A stretch of 35,514 nucleotides of DNA from a candidate division TA06 bacterium (lineage in GTDB: Bacteria; Edwardsbacteria; AC1; EtOH8). Every line of letters starts with the position of its first letter. The first letter of the stretch is position 1. The notes beneath the pieces are model-generated. The model saw only the letters and a program-made list of their open reading frames with translations. It did not search any database and had not been told where the DNA came from. The DNA is taken from the NCBI GenBank assembly GCA_016208585.1, contig JACQXR010000133.1, positions 1-35,514 of the forward strand, in the 5' to 3' direction. Made by a program: the position numbers and the translations under genes. This document shows positions 9,201 to 17,176 of the stretch, piece after piece.

Positions 9201-9383
9201 ACCGACTACCTGCCGTCGTCCGGCAACGATCCCTCGGGCGGCGCCTTCGGCGGCGAGGTGATAGCGGTGCGGACCGTCGCGTTCCGGCCGGTACCCGGCA
9301 AGACCGATATCGTGGTAGGCGAGCGGTTCGACCAAAGCGGTGTCAGCAAGGGCCGGATCGTAATCTATTTCAACAAGAATTAA
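6210..9383 (+). CDS. Giant PilW-like minor pilin with adhesin-type domains
   Basis: A 1057-aa prepilin. The N-terminus is MKRKG/FTLIELMVAVTVLG, with Glu at +5, and residues up to about 290 resemble PilW (LDMVVRDVRTIGYDIPF). Beta-sandwich domains of the carboxypeptidase-regulatory/Cna-B type follow: about 293-350 (NSAGAYSFTVDPGTYTVTPE), 387-480 (NSSGQYELIVPIGTYTVTEY) and an SdrD-B-like unit at about 494-590 (VWADTNKNFLQNAGEPLIPN). The C-terminal 400 residues (about 648-1057) carry FG-GAP/VCBS-like repeats (DLVLGTVSGGTSNLYVWYN, DIIVGTKTSGTWPNYSGQL, DIVVGERFDQ), suggesting a beta-propeller. PilW proteins are usually 250-350 aa, so about 700 residues of surface-exposed domain are added. It probably sits at the pilus tip and binds a surface or ligand, a role played elsewhere by PilY1. 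A strong Shine-Dalgarno (GGAGG) precedes the ATG. Confidence 0.85.
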   Translation: MKRKGFTLIELMVAVTVLGIVMAAIMVVVNNANRAKRDNDLVMEAQQQARAGLDMVVRDVRTIGYDIPFAGSQLRVVYARPFECIFNSNISPYPDSQNIRQQPLCYDPAISPTCPNALNIAVFFTTGAETYRYTIDSDNDGDYFSGADKSDDAIERGTTNPNDYVLVRQAYGKMISGTYSGTNNIYPALNQPVALIRGPANSTDYTVEPLFQYWYRPAGSDTLRLYGDANGDKTLTGAERNFANPSADILASIEEITTTVTAETRNQIRGVYRQVVVTTRTNLNNVPISSTRYTVSGSYTYPEAGSSPVPDANVYISSGTMQTTNSAGAYSFTVDPGTYTVTPEKLIDGTGYYYLLRHPQDTLADASSASVANLNFKYEAIPDGEMCHITGEVYNDTIAPIGLPAMPTAGERRIGGVTVTATGFSSIAGTESTIISVSKITNSSGQYELIVPIGTYTVTEYDSAGYFSTTPNDTVITMAAIGTTITKNFGDTKLPGGFIKITVWADTNKNFLQNAGEPLIPNVKCYVTRGGAQDIPVANGLTDANGQVLLQVPADTVLSIIEVDLDSMYSTCAIRLGYTAGLDSANYDTLKPRSRLDSIIVLRDSTYRVKFGDVTGFVTLNLGTTERVLSLITPNLGETVDPPGSNDNSYGNDPDLVLGTVSGGTSNLYVWYNRYKSATTSFNSIFPSGGGGVAVPDRSIDLGNDICAITAANFNPNVSSDYGTSDLVCGLGKNATSNIKWEPSVDGNPAKNQGDLTAFIGFATATEVLNTDVTSADAAIIVNDTTCDFVIGTNDNVNQGHLEVWRNYRTKNVTPQFVRDSAYYKADFAGTVDFGEIRTIVLADVVDSLGTGTGAGSKDGLLDIIVGTKTSGTWPNYSGQLVILRRAGQQKRFVVDTCVATAGAYINAIATYNHGNYKDLAIGFRLPGATSTDYAGALSLLHNNANGTFTQTAKVAIAGEVTSVATGRIDIDNIPDVVCGVKTGLNTGKTLVFYQSPTDYLPSSGNDPSGGAFGGEVIAVRTVAFRPVPGKTDIVVGERFDQSGVSKGRIVIYFNKN

Positions 9384-9439
9384 TGCGCAATGCGATCGCA
9401 GGGTCGGAGATCCGCCTGCGGCGGGAAAGGAAGGCTGAA

Positions 9440-10786
9440 ATGAAAAACCTGAAAAACCAGAAGGGCATAGCCTTGGTCATGGCGCTGATGATCGTTTTGC
9501 TGTTGTCGGTGATGGCGGCCGGCCTGATGTACACCGTAATCAGCGAAAAGCAGATCAACAGCAGCCGGCAGAGGAACGCCGAGGCGCTCTACGTAACCAA
9601 GGCCGGAACCTACGAGGCGATCGGCCGGATCGGGTACGGGTATAGTGTGGGCAGCGAGACGACCATCACCGAGGATCTGAATGCCGCCTCCGGCATAACC
9701 CCGAACTGGTGCTGTTACATCTTCCTCAACCCCACGCTAACAGGCATCTATTGCAAACGTTCGATGCAAAGCGGGACGATTTTGCCGTACACGGTTACAG
9801 GCACGACCCTTGCCGACACTGCCCAGGCTCTGGTGGTGACATATAAAACCTACGACGCCGACGGCAACGGGACTCTCGGTAAGGAAGAGGTATATTATTA
9901 CAACAACAGGACCCGGCAGATAACTTTGGGGCATACCGGCGGAACTCCGGCGGATGCCTACCCGGTGTTTCAAATCATCGCCCGCGGGCGGCAAGGCACG
10001 GCGCGTAAGACCATGATCACCGAGTTGGTCGTCACCTCGGCCAATTCCAACGTCAAAGCCGCGATCCGCAGCTATGCGCCGATAGTCTCCAGCGGAACGG
10101 TCAACATCTGCGCGCACAACCACCTGGCCACCACGCCTACCGGCCTCAATCCACCGAATTGCTATACGGCCAGGGCTGATACCGGATGGCATACGAAGAA
10201 TAAAGCGGTGCATGGCGACCTGTACCAGCATTGCACGGTCTGGGGAGATTCGTTTGCAACCAAAAATGTTAATTCATACTGCACCGAATGCGGCTGCCTG
10301 CCGGGATCGGAATCGAACAGCACGATAGATTACCACGGCTCGTCGACGAAATCCCGCGGGAACCCGGACGATATCACGGATTCACCGGCCCCCATGCCCA
10401 CACTGCGCGACATGTTGGGCCTGAGCGTCACGGACTATAACAGCATTACATGGAACAGCAATACCAACCCGGTGTCGGGATTTACCAAGGTGACAGGCGA
10501 TCTGTCCATCACCGGCGGTTTCGCGGACGGCGAGGGCGTGTTGTATGTGACGGGCGACTGTAAGATCGTGGGCAATTACAATTTCCGGGGGCTGATATAC
10601 TGCGAGGGCCAGTTCACAAACTCCGGCACCAGCTGGATCCTCGGCGCGGTGGCGGCCGCAGGAGGCATAGAGACAAAAGTATCCGGCAACACCACCATTA
10701 TGTATTCCCGGGAAATGATATCGCGGGTAATTCAAAAAGCTATGGGCGGCGGGGCGACCATCATCATGCAACGCGAAGTCGATTAG
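9440..10786 (+). CDS. PilX-like minor pilin with an extended C-terminal domain
   Basis: A 448-aa protein. The N-terminus is MKNLKNQKG/IALVMALMIVLLLSVM, followed by INSSRQRNAEALYVTKAG, the PilX N-terminal signature. Like PilX and GspK it lacks the glutamate at +5. The C-terminal 250 residues are unusual: a Cys-rich stretch (YCTECGCLPG) and a beta-rich end (LYVTGDCKIVGNYNFRGLIY, then SWILGAVAAAGGIETKVSG) like polymer-forming or beta-helical domains. The ATG at 9440 is preferred because AAGGAAGG lies at the right distance and the leader then has normal length. An upstream ATG at 9383 overlaps the PilW-like stop (TAATG) and would add 19 charged residues. Last gene of the operon; a terminator follows. 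Confidence 0.8.
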   Translation: MKNLKNQKGIALVMALMIVLLLSVMAAGLMYTVISEKQINSSRQRNAEALYVTKAGTYEAIGRIGYGYSVGSETTITEDLNAASGITPNWCCYIFLNPTLTGIYCKRSMQSGTILPYTVTGTTLADTAQALVVTYKTYDADGNGTLGKEEVYYYNNRTRQITLGHTGGTPADAYPVFQIIARGRQGTARKTMITELVVTSANSNVKAAIRSYAPIVSSGTVNICAHNHLATTPTGLNPPNCYTARADTGWHTKNKAVHGDLYQHCTVWGDSFATKNVNSYCTECGCLPGSESNSTIDYHGSSTKSRGNPDDITDSPAPMPTLRDMLGLSVTDYNSITWNSNTNPVSGFTKVTGDLSITGGFADGEGVLYVTGDCKIVGNYNFRGLIYCEGQFTNSGTSWILGAVAAAGGIETKVSGNTTIMYSREMISRVIQKAMGGGATIIMQREVD

Positions 10787-10813
10787 ACAGGTGTTCGGGT
10801 GAAAGTAAAATGG

Positions 10814-10846
10814 GCCGTGCCGGATTTTTCCGGGGCGGCTTTTTTG
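10814..10846 (+). terminator. Rho-independent terminator of the pilin operon
   Basis: A GC-rich stem (10814-10823 with 10830-10839, with a wobble and one mismatch in the middle), a six-base loop and a run of six T, located 27 bases after the PilX-like stop. Confidence 0.8.
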
Positions 10847-10903
10847 TTTGACTTTTGGCTGTTTGACTTTTGGCTTGACTTGCCGGGTAAAATCCATTAT
10901 CAT
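10846..10903 (+). promoter_or_regulatory. Sigma-70 promoter upstream of tRNA-Thr, with duplicated -35 boxes
   Basis: TTGACT (10875-10880), 17 bases, TATCAT (10898-10903) form a good promoter with a start near 10910. A 15-base unit, GTTTGACTTTTGGCT, is repeated in tandem (10846-10860 and 10861-10875), adding two more TTGACT boxes upstream that are not correctly spaced. The 140-base leader to the tRNA holds an imperfect hairpin (AGCGATACC with GGATATCGCT) and no gene I can recognise. Confidence 0.6.
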
Positions 10904-11048
10904 TAAAGGTCATTGAGTATTTGCAGAAGGGTTAAAGATTTTTTTCATATCAGCGATACCCTGAAGGATATCGCTAGAAAACATCAAGGCTTGCACTGAG
11001 CGGTGCCAAAGCGCCTCTGAGGAGGCCTCCAAAGGTATAAATCCATAT

Positions 11049-11124
11049 GCCGCTGTAGCTCAGTTGGTAGAGCGACGCTCTCGTAAAGCGTAGGTCACCG
11101 GTTCGATTCCGGTCAGCGGCTCCA
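11049..11124 (+). tRNA. tRNA-Thr (anticodon CGT)
   Basis: A complete 76-base cloverleaf: acceptor GCCGCTG pairs with CAGCGGC, D arm GCTCAGTTGGTAGAGC, anticodon stem ACGCT/AGCGT with loop CTCGTAA (anticodon CGT, reading ACG codons), T arm ACCGGTTCGATTCCGGT, discriminator T and an encoded CCA. Its last 12 bases are repeated twice downstream in a tandem array. Confidence 0.97.
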
Positions 11125-11313
11125 GGCTTGGCATAGGCTCGTCCGCCCCTTTGTCTGCAAAGCATGCGGTTATTCTCAGGGCAAGCTCCGCTTTAGCGTT
11201 GGGGGATCAGCGGCTCCAGACTTGGCTTTTAGCTCGTCCTCCCCTTTGTCTGCAAAGCATGCGGTTATTCTCAGGGCAAGCTCCGCTTTAGCGTTGGGGG
11301 ATCAGCGGCTCCA
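11113..11313 (+). repeat. Tandem 94/95-bp repeat that carries the tRNA-Thr 3' end
   Basis: The sequence TCAGCGGCTCCA, the 3' end of tRNA-Thr including CCA, occurs at 11113-11124, 11207-11218 and 11302-11313. The two units between them (11113-11206 and 11207-11301) are nearly identical, differing only in about 20 bases after the CCA; both contain CTTTGTCTGCAAAGCATGCG and CAAGCTCCGCTTTAGCG. No tRNA body is present in the second and third copies. This occupies most of the 255-base gap between the tRNA and glmM; the remainder (11314-11379) is AT-rich and contains TAATAT (11364-11369), a possible -10 box for glmM without a clear -35. Confidence 0.95.
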
Positions 11314-11379
11314 TGCTGGACATTTTTCTGGTTTCCTTATAAAAATCGTTTCCACGCCTTCTGTAATATTAGAAAAGAC

Positions 11380-12720
11380 ATGAAGCATAATAACAAACTA
11401 ATGATCAACGTGGCCGGCATCCGCGGGGTGGTGGGCCAAAGCCTGACCCCGGAGAACACCGCCGGGTTCGCCGCGGCCTTTGGAACCTTCTGCGGCCAGG
11501 GCCGGGTCGTGCTGGGGCGCGATTCCCGTCATTCCGGGCCCATGCTGGAACTGGCGGTGGAGGCGGCCCTGCAGGCAGTGGGCTGCGATGTGGTCAAGAT
11601 CGGGATAGTGCCCACCCCCACGGTCCAGCTGATGGTCAGGGAACTCGGCGCCAAAGGCGGAATCGCCATCACCGCCAGCCACAACCCGCCCCAGTGGAAC
11701 GCGCTCAAGTTCGTCACTGCAGAAGGCATCTTCCTGAACAAAATGCAGGGACAGAAAGTGATCACGATCTATGAGCGCAAACTGCAGAGATACGTCGGAT
11801 CCGGCGACCTGGGCTTTTCATTCCGCTACCAAAACGCCATTGAGGACCATGTTCAAAGGATCCTGGCCCTGCCGTTCCTGGACGTAGCCCTGATAAAAAA
11901 ACAAAGATATAAGGTGGTCACCGATACCTGCCACGGAGCCGGCGGGCCGATATTCAAATTGCTGCTGAAGAAACTCGGCTGCCATGTGGCGTCGCTTTAT
12001 TCCGAACCCAACGGGAATTTCCCCCGGCCCATCGAGCCCCAAGCCAGGAACCTGAAGGCGCTGGAAGCCGCCGTCAAAAAGTACAAAGCCGACATCGGCT
12101 TTGCCACCGATGCCGACGTGGACCGATTGTCCATAGTCTCGGACAAGGAAAAAGCCCTGGGTGAGGAATATTCCCTGGCCCTGGCCGCGATGTTCATGCT
12201 CCAAAACAAAAAAGGCCCGATGGTGACCAATCTTTCCAGCAGCCGGATGGTGGATGACGTCGCCGGAAGATACGGGGCCAAGGTGATCCGCACCGCCATC
12301 GGCGAAGCCAACGTGGTCCAGGCCATGAAGAAATTCCGGGCGGTGATAGGCGGAGAGGGCAACGGCGGAATAATAATCCCCAAACTCAACTACGGCCGGG
12401 ACGCCACCGTCGGAATGGCCTTGATGCTTCAGTTGATGGCCAAGAGCGACCAGAGCATTTCCCAGCTGGCCGGGGAACTGCCGAAGTATTCGACGATCAA
12501 AGAAACGTTGGAAGTGAAGGATCCATCTAAATTGCTGGTCTTGGTTAAAAAGAAATACGCCGGACAGAAAATGGATGCCCGCGACGGGGTTAAGGTGATC
12601 TTCAAGGATTCCTGGGTGCATGTCAGGTCTTCGGGAACCGAGCCAATAGTTAGGGTGATTGCGGAGGCCAAGGACGGAAAGACAGCGCAAGAACTGGTCA
12701 ACAGTATTAAGAAACTTTAA
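11380..12720 (+). CDS. glmM: Phosphoglucosamine mutase
   Basis: A 446-aa alpha-D-phosphohexomutase that interconverts glucosamine-6-phosphate and glucosamine-1-phosphate on the way to UDP-GlcNAc for peptidoglycan and lipopolysaccharide. The four family motifs are present in order: the phosphoserine loop TASHNPPQWNALK (about residues 97-110), the Mg-binding loop DADVDRLS (about 246-253), the sugar-binding GEGNGG (about 326-331) and the phosphate-binding loop RSSGTEPIVRV near the C-terminus. Length matches the family. The next gene is glmS, which makes the substrate, supporting GlmM rather than a phosphomannomutase. The start at 11380 has no Shine-Dalgarno and lies 10 bases after a possible -10 box, so its leader may be very short. 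Confidence 0.9.
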   Translation: MKHNNKLMINVAGIRGVVGQSLTPENTAGFAAAFGTFCGQGRVVLGRDSRHSGPMLELAVEAALQAVGCDVVKIGIVPTPTVQLMVRELGAKGGIAITASHNPPQWNALKFVTAEGIFLNKMQGQKVITIYERKLQRYVGSGDLGFSFRYQNAIEDHVQRILALPFLDVALIKKQRYKVVTDTCHGAGGPIFKLLLKKLGCHVASLYSEPNGNFPRPIEPQARNLKALEAAVKKYKADIGFATDADVDRLSIVSDKEKALGEEYSLALAAMFMLQNKKGPMVTNLSSSRMVDDVAGRYGAKVIRTAIGEANVVQAMKKFRAVIGGEGNGGIIIPKLNYGRDATVGMALMLQLMAKSDQSISQLAGELPKYSTIKETLEVKDPSKLLVLVKKKYAGQKMDARDGVKVIFKDSWVHVRSSGTEPIVRVIAEAKDGKTAQELVNSIKKL

Positions 12721-12862
12721 CCCGCCATCAGCGGTGTTGATTGACTAAGGCAGACGCCCGGAATTTGTTGTGAATGACACTATTTAGTTTGTCGGGTTCA
12801 GCAAATTCAGTCCGCCAGATATTCTGACATCGGAGCACCGCTGGGCGGTAAAGATTTCTTTG

Positions 12863-12890
12863 GTTACTTTCTTGGTCGCAAGAAAGTAAC
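12863..12890. repeat. Perfect 12-bp inverted repeat between glmM and glmS
   Basis: GTTACTTTCTTG (12863-12874) and its exact complement (12879-12890) enclose a four-base loop. No T tract follows, so it is a poor terminator. Sequences of this type (TTTGGTTACTTTCTTG) are widespread as dispersed palindromic repeats. It lies in a 225-base gap in which no gene is convincing. Confidence 0.8.
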
Positions 12891-12896
12891 ATCAAG

Positions 12897-12925
12897 TTGA
12901 TAGAAATATTCTGAAACATTATTAA
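12897..12925 (+). promoter_or_regulatory. Probable sigma-70 promoter of glmS
   Basis: TTGATA (12897-12902), a 17-base spacer and TATTAA (12920-12925); the start would be near 12932, giving a 14-base leader. It lies just downstream of the palindrome at 12863-12890. No glmS ribozyme-like sequence fits in so short a leader. Confidence 0.45.
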
Positions 12926-12945
12926 TCTGGAAACTAAAAAAGATT

Positions 12946-14778
12946 ATGTGCGGAATAGTAGGATATATTGGCGGGGGGAAAGCCCTGCCGGTTTTGCTGG
13001 AAGGCCTAAAGCGCCTGGAGTACCGGGGCTACGACTCGGCCGGGGTCGTTCTGATCAAGGATAGCCGCCTGATTGTCAAGAAGAAGGCCGGCAAGGTCTC
13101 CGACCTGGAGCAGCTGCTGCAAGGCCAGGACCTGGACTCCGGGCTGGGCATCGGCCATACCCGCTGGGCCACCCACGGCGAGCCCAGCGACCTCAACGCC
13201 CATCCCCATGTGGATTGCAGCGGCACCATCGCCCTGATCCACAACGGCATCATCGAGAACTACGCCACGGTCAAGAAGAAACTGCTGCAGGACGGGCATG
13301 TCATCAAGACTGTCACCGACACCGAAGTGCTGGTGCATCTGATCGAGGAAATGCTCAAGAAGACCGGAGACCTGTTTACTGCGGTGCGCTACGCCCTGCT
13401 GGAGGTGGAAGGAACCTACGGCATCTTAGTGATCTCCCAAAAGGAGCCCGACAGGATCATCGCCGCCCGCAAAGGCAGCCCCATCGTGATCGGCCTGGGC
13501 GAGGGACAGAATTTCATCGCCTCAGACGCCTCGGCCCTGGTGGAGCACACCCGGCAGGTGGTCTACTTGAACGACGACGAGATCGCCTGCATCACCAAGG
13601 GCGGGTACACCGCCAAGACCATCCGGGACCAGGAGGTGGTGAAACAGGTGGAACAGATCACTTTGTCTTTGGCTCAGATCGAGAAGGCCGGTTATGCCCA
13701 TTTCATGCTTAAGGAAATATACGAACAGCCGGAATCCATTTTGAACTGTCTGAGGGGGCGTTTGCGGACCGAAGAGGGCGATGCCCATCTGGGAGGCCTG
13801 TTGCCGGTGATGAACCGGCTGCTGGATGCCAAGAGGATCATCATCACCGCCTGCGGCACATCCTGGCATGCGGCCCTGGTCGGAAAATACATGCTGGAGC
13901 AGATGGCTAAGGTACCGGTGGAAGTGGACTATGCCTCGGAATTCCGCTACCGCAACCCGGTGATCGGCCCGGACGACGCCCTGTTCGTGATCAGCCAGAG
14001 CGGCGAAACCGCCGACACTTTGGGAGCGTTACGAGAGGCCAAGCAGAAGGGCGCGGCCGCGCTCGGCATCGTGAACGTGGTGGGCAGCGCCATCCCCCGG
14101 GAGACCGAGGCCGGGATCTACATCCACGCCGGGCCGGAGATCGGGGTGGCATCCACCAAAGCCTTTACCTCGCAGATCGCCGGACTGGCGCTGATCTCCA
14201 TCATGCTGGCCCGCCGCAAGGGCATGGGACAGACCCGGGGAAAAGCATTAGCCGTAGAACTTGCTTCCATCCCGGACAAGGTGCGCAAAGTGTTGGAACT
14301 GGATAAACAGATAAAGCAGCTGGCCGAGGAATTCAAGAACGTCCGCAACTTCCTGTATCTAGGCCGGGGCAGCAATTTCCCCACCGCTCTGGAGGGAGCG
14401 CTGAAGCTCAAAGAGATATCCTACATCCACGCCGAGGGATACCCGGCGGCCGAGATGAAGCACGGGCCCATCGCTCTGATAGACGAGAACATGCCGGTGG
14501 TCGTTGTTGCCCCCAAGGATGCCCTGTATAACAAGGTGATCAGCAACATTCAGGAGGTGCGGGCCCGCAAGGGCCGGGTGATCGCCATCGCCAACGAGGA
14601 CGATAACGAGATCAACAGTCTGGCCGAGTTCGTGATCCGGGTGCCGCGGGCGGTCAGCTACTTCGGGCCGATGGTCAACGTGGTGCCGCTGCAGCTGCTT
14701 TCGTATTATATGGCGGTGGCAAGGGGGTGCAATGTGGACCAGCCGAGGAATCTGGCCAAGAGCGTGACGGTGGAATAG
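12946..14778 (+). CDS. glmS: Glutamine-fructose-6-phosphate aminotransferase (isomerising)
   Basis: A 610-aa enzyme making glucosamine-6-phosphate from fructose-6-phosphate and glutamine, the first committed step to UDP-GlcNAc. The N-terminal glutaminase domain begins [10 protein letters not shown], with Cys2 as the nucleophile, and has [11 protein letters not shown] and HNGIIENY. Two SIS isomerase domains follow ([17 protein letters not shown], then [22 protein letters not shown]). The C-terminus LAKSVTVE is the conserved end that closes over the active site. Length equals the E. coli enzyme (609 aa). It follows glmM by 225 bases with its own probable promoter and is closed by a strong terminator. 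Confidence 0.97.
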   Translation: MCGIVGYIGGGKALPVLLEGLKRLEYRGYDSAGVVLIKDSRLIVKKKAGKVSDLEQLLQGQDLDSGLGIGHTRWATHGEPSDLNAHPHVDCSGTIALIHNGIIENYATVKKKLLQDGHVIKTVTDTEVLVHLIEEMLKKTGDLFTAVRYALLEVEGTYGILVISQKEPDRIIAARKGSPIVIGLGEGQNFIASDASALVEHTRQVVYLNDDEIACITKGGYTAKTIRDQEVVKQVEQITLSLAQIEKAGYAHFMLKEIYEQPESILNCLRGRLRTEEGDAHLGGLLPVMNRLLDAKRIIITACGTSWHAALVGKYMLEQMAKVPVEVDYASEFRYRNPVIGPDDALFVISQSGETADTLGALREAKQKGAAALGIVNVVGSAIPRETEAGIYIHAGPEIGVASTKAFTSQIAGLALISIMLARRKGMGQTRGKALAVELASIPDKVRKVLELDKQIKQLAEEFKNVRNFLYLGRGSNFPTALEGALKLKEISYIHAEGYPAAEMKHGPIALIDENMPVVVVAPKDALYNKVISNIQEVRARKGRVIAIANEDDNEINSLAEFVIRVPRAVSYFGPMVNVVPLQLLSYYMAVARGCNVDQPRNLAKSVTVE

Positions 14779-14782
14779 CAAG

Positions 14783-14814
14783 AAGCCCCGATGCGAAAGC
14801 ATCGGGGCTTTGTT
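14783..14814 (+). terminator. Rho-independent terminator after glmS
   Basis: A 12-bp perfect stem (14783-14794 with 14799-14810) capped by a GAAA tetraloop and followed by a short T-rich run, four bases after the glmS stop. Confidence 0.88.
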
Positions 14815-14832
14815 GACTGCCCCAAGCTTTGG

Positions 14833-14870
14833 ACCTAACCCCTGCCCCTTCCCATTGGGAAGGGTTAGGT
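14833..14870. repeat. Dispersed inverted-repeat element (copy 1)
   Basis: ACCTAACCC (14833-14841) pairs with GGGTTAGGT (14862-14870), and inside it CCTTCCC pairs with GGGAAGG around a three-base loop. A related sequence, also starting GACCTAACCCC and containing GGGAAGG, occurs at about 35155-35197. It lies in an intergenic region between two terminators and does not code. Confidence 0.7.
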
Positions 14871-14880
14871 TCAAAACTAA

Positions 14881-14909
14881 AACCCCGCCTTGCGGCGGGG
14901 TTCTGTTTT
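14881..14909 (+). terminator. Second terminator-like hairpin upstream of uvrB
   Basis: A 9-bp perfect stem (14881-14889 with 14894-14902) with a four-base loop and a T-rich tail, immediately before the uvrB promoter. It isolates uvrB from upstream transcription. Confidence 0.75.
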
Positions 14910-14912
14910 ACA

Positions 14913-14941
14913 TTGACACTGATTATCTCTTATGCTACAAT
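14913..14941 (+). promoter_or_regulatory. Sigma-70 promoter of uvrB (leaderless geometry)
   Basis: TTGACA (14913-14918), 17 bases, TACAAT (14936-14941): close to consensus. The expected start, seven bases after the -10 box, is 14948, exactly the A of the uvrB ATG. There is no room for a ribosome binding site. No obvious LexA box overlaps it. Confidence 0.88.
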
Positions 14942-14947
14942 AATTTC

Positions 14948-17026
14948 ATGAACCAGTTCAAACTCGAATCCACCTACAAACCCACCGGGGACCAGCCCCA
15001 GGCCATTCAGCAGCTGCTGGAGGGCATCAATTCCGGGGTCAAGGACCAGGTGCTGCTGGGCGTCACCGGCAGCGGCAAGACCTTTGCCATGGCCAACGTC
15101 ATCGCCCAGCTCAACCGGCCCACCCTGATCATCTCCCACAACAAGACCCTGGCCGCCCAGCTTTACGGCGAGTTCAAGGGCTTCTTTCCCCGCAATGCGG
15201 TGGAATATTTCATTTCCTATTACGACTACTACCAGCCCGAAGCCTATATCCCCTCCAGCGACACCTACATCGAAAAGGACGCCTCCAAGAACGACGACAT
15301 CGACCGCTTAAGGCTGAAGTCCACCGCGGCTTTGCTGGAGCGGCGCGACGTGATCATCGTGGCCTCGGTCTCCTGCATCTATTCCCTGGGCTCGCCCGAC
15401 GAGTGGAAGGAGTACGTCCTGCTGCTGGAGCAGGGCCAGCCGGCCGACTGGGAGCAGATCATGAAGCAGCTGGTGAAAATCCAGTATTCCCGCAATGACG
15501 TGTCTTTTGAGCGGGCCACTTTTAGAGTACGCGGAAATTTCATCGAGGTCCATCCCGGCGACGAGAACATCGGGATCCGGATAGAGTTGGACGATCAGAA
15601 GGTAGTAAAGCTTTCCCAGTTTGATCCCTTGACCGGCACGGTGATGGAATCGCGGGACCGGGTGGCCATCTATCCCACCAAGCATTTCGTGGTTTCCCAG
15701 CCCCGGCTGGAAACGGCCTTTCAGGGCATTGAGGAAGAATTGAAATGGCGGGTGGCCGACCTGACCAATAACGGAAAACTGCTGGAGGCCCAGCGCATCC
15801 AGCAGCGCACCAAGTACGACCTGGAGCTGATCAAGGAGCTGGGCTACTGTTCCGGCATCGAGAACTATTCCCGCTATCTCTCCGGCCGCCAGGAGGGCGA
15901 GAGGCCCTTCTGTCTGCTGGACTTTTTTCCCAAGGATTACCTGCTGATAGTGGACGAGTCCCACGTCACCATTCCCCAGATCGGCGGGATGTACGCCGGG
16001 GACCGTTCCCGCAAGGAGACTTTGGTGGAGTTCGGCTTCCGCCTGCCCTCGGCCCTGGACAACCGGCCCTTAAGGTTCCCGGAATTTGAGTCCCTGATAA
16101 ACCAGGTTATTTACACCTCGGCCACCCCGGCCGACTATGAACTCAACCGGTCCAAGGGAAGAGTAATCGAGCAGATCATCCGGCCTACCGGGCTGGTGGA
16201 CCCCGAGGTGGAGGTGAAACCCATCGCCGGGCAGATAGACGATCTTTTGGAACAGATAAGGCAGCGGGTGGAGCGGAAGGAACGGGTGTTGGTCACCACC
16301 CTGACCAAGAAGATGTCTGAGGACCTTTCGGAATATTTGGAGCAGGCCGGAGTCCGGGTGCGCTACATGCATTCCGAGATCAACGCCATCGAGCGGGTGG
16401 AGATATTGAGGGGCCTGCGGCTGGGCGAGTTTGACGTGCTGGTAGGCATCAATCTTCTGCGCGAAGGCCTGGATCTGCCGGAAGTATCTCTGGTCGCAAT
16501 ATTAGACGCGGACAAGGAAGGATTCCTGCGCTCCGAGCGCTCGCTGATCCAGGTTTCGGGCCGGGCCGCCCGGCATGTCCAGGGCCAGGTCATCATGTAC
16601 GCCGACCGGATCACAGATTCCATGAAAAAAGCCCTGGACGAGATGAACCGCCGCCGCACCGTCCAACTGGCCTATAACCAGAAGCACTGCATCACGCCGT
16701 TGTCCATCATCAAGTCCATCGAAGAGGTGATGATGGCCACCTCGGTGGCCGACTCCAAGCAGCAGGCGGTGAAGGAGGAACTGGCGGCCTACCAGGTCTC
16801 CGGCCTGTCCAATGAAGAGATCATGGCCCAGTTGGAGAAGGCCATGTTTGAAGCGGCCGCGGCCATGGATTTCGAGCGGGCGGCCGTGATCAGAGACCAG
16901 ATCAAAGAACTCAAGGGCGACGAGGCCCCGGGAAAGCCCAAGCGCACCGGTGGGATTAAGGCCAAGCCTGATTTCGGGGTGAAAAACATCAAAAACAATA
17001 AAAAAGGAAGGTCAAAAAAACAATGA
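14948..17026 (+). CDS. uvrB: Excinuclease ABC subunit B
   Basis: A 692-aa DNA-damage recognition helicase of nucleotide excision repair, loaded by UvrA and recruiting UvrC. Visible motifs: Walker A GVTGSGKT, the damage-probing beta-hairpin region ([20 protein letters not shown]), Walker B/DEAH-type VDESH, helicase domain 2 with [13 protein letters not shown] and QVSGRAARH, and a C-terminal UVR motif ([20 protein letters not shown]) that binds UvrC. The tail is Lys-rich. The frame stays open upstream to 14810 across a terminator and the promoter, so those residues are not translated; the ATG at 14948 fits the family start ([14 protein letters not shown]). Single-gene transcription unit with its own promoter. 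Confidence 0.97.
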   Translation: MNQFKLESTYKPTGDQPQAIQQLLEGINSGVKDQVLLGVTGSGKTFAMANVIAQLNRPTLIISHNKTLAAQLYGEFKGFFPRNAVEYFISYYDYYQPEAYIPSSDTYIEKDASKNDDIDRLRLKSTAALLERRDVIIVASVSCIYSLGSPDEWKEYVLLLEQGQPADWEQIMKQLVKIQYSRNDVSFERATFRVRGNFIEVHPGDENIGIRIELDDQKVVKLSQFDPLTGTVMESRDRVAIYPTKHFVVSQPRLETAFQGIEEELKWRVADLTNNGKLLEAQRIQQRTKYDLELIKELGYCSGIENYSRYLSGRQEGERPFCLLDFFPKDYLLIVDESHVTIPQIGGMYAGDRSRKETLVEFGFRLPSALDNRPLRFPEFESLINQVIYTSATPADYELNRSKGRVIEQIIRPTGLVDPEVEVKPIAGQIDDLLEQIRQRVERKERVLVTTLTKKMSEDLSEYLEQAGVRVRYMHSEINAIERVEILRGLRLGEFDVLVGINLLREGLDLPEVSLVAILDADKEGFLRSERSLIQVSGRAARHVQGQVIMYADRITDSMKKALDEMNRRRTVQLAYNQKHCITPLSIIKSIEEVMMATSVADSKQQAVKEELAAYQVSGLSNEEIMAQLEKAMFEAAAAMDFERAAVIRDQIKELKGDEAPGKPKRTGGIKAKPDFGVKNIKNNKKGRSKKQ

Positions 17027-17176
17027 TTTCAAACCAGTAGCGTCCGGTTGTTTTTACAAGAAAATTGTAGAATGCAGATGGGGCAATGGTCTTAGAGGTT
17101 TCATCATGTAATCGATTTGAATTCAGGCTCAAAAATCACCCATTGATTCGCAAGGACTTATACCACGAAAACAGTA

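Noticed and set aside
10974-11165. 63-codon open frame on the - strand over tRNA-Thr
   Set aside because: It is the antisense of the tRNA (the familiar false motif RNRTGDLRFTRASLYQLSY) and of the repeat beside it.
11818-12690. Long - strand frame (290 codons) opposite glmM
   Set aside because: A shadow of the GC-rich codons of glmM; its product has no recognisable domain and no start signals.
12728-12919. 63-codon - strand frame between glmM and glmS
   Set aside because: It overlaps a dispersed palindrome, has no ribosome site and lies in sequence that looks like repeat remnant.
12902-12945. glmS ribozyme upstream of glmS
   Set aside because: The leader between the likely promoter and the start codon is far too short and lacks the conserved core.
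14810-14947. N-terminal extension of UvrB
   Set aside because: It would be translated from a repeat, a terminator and the promoter itself; the conserved UvrB start is at 14948.
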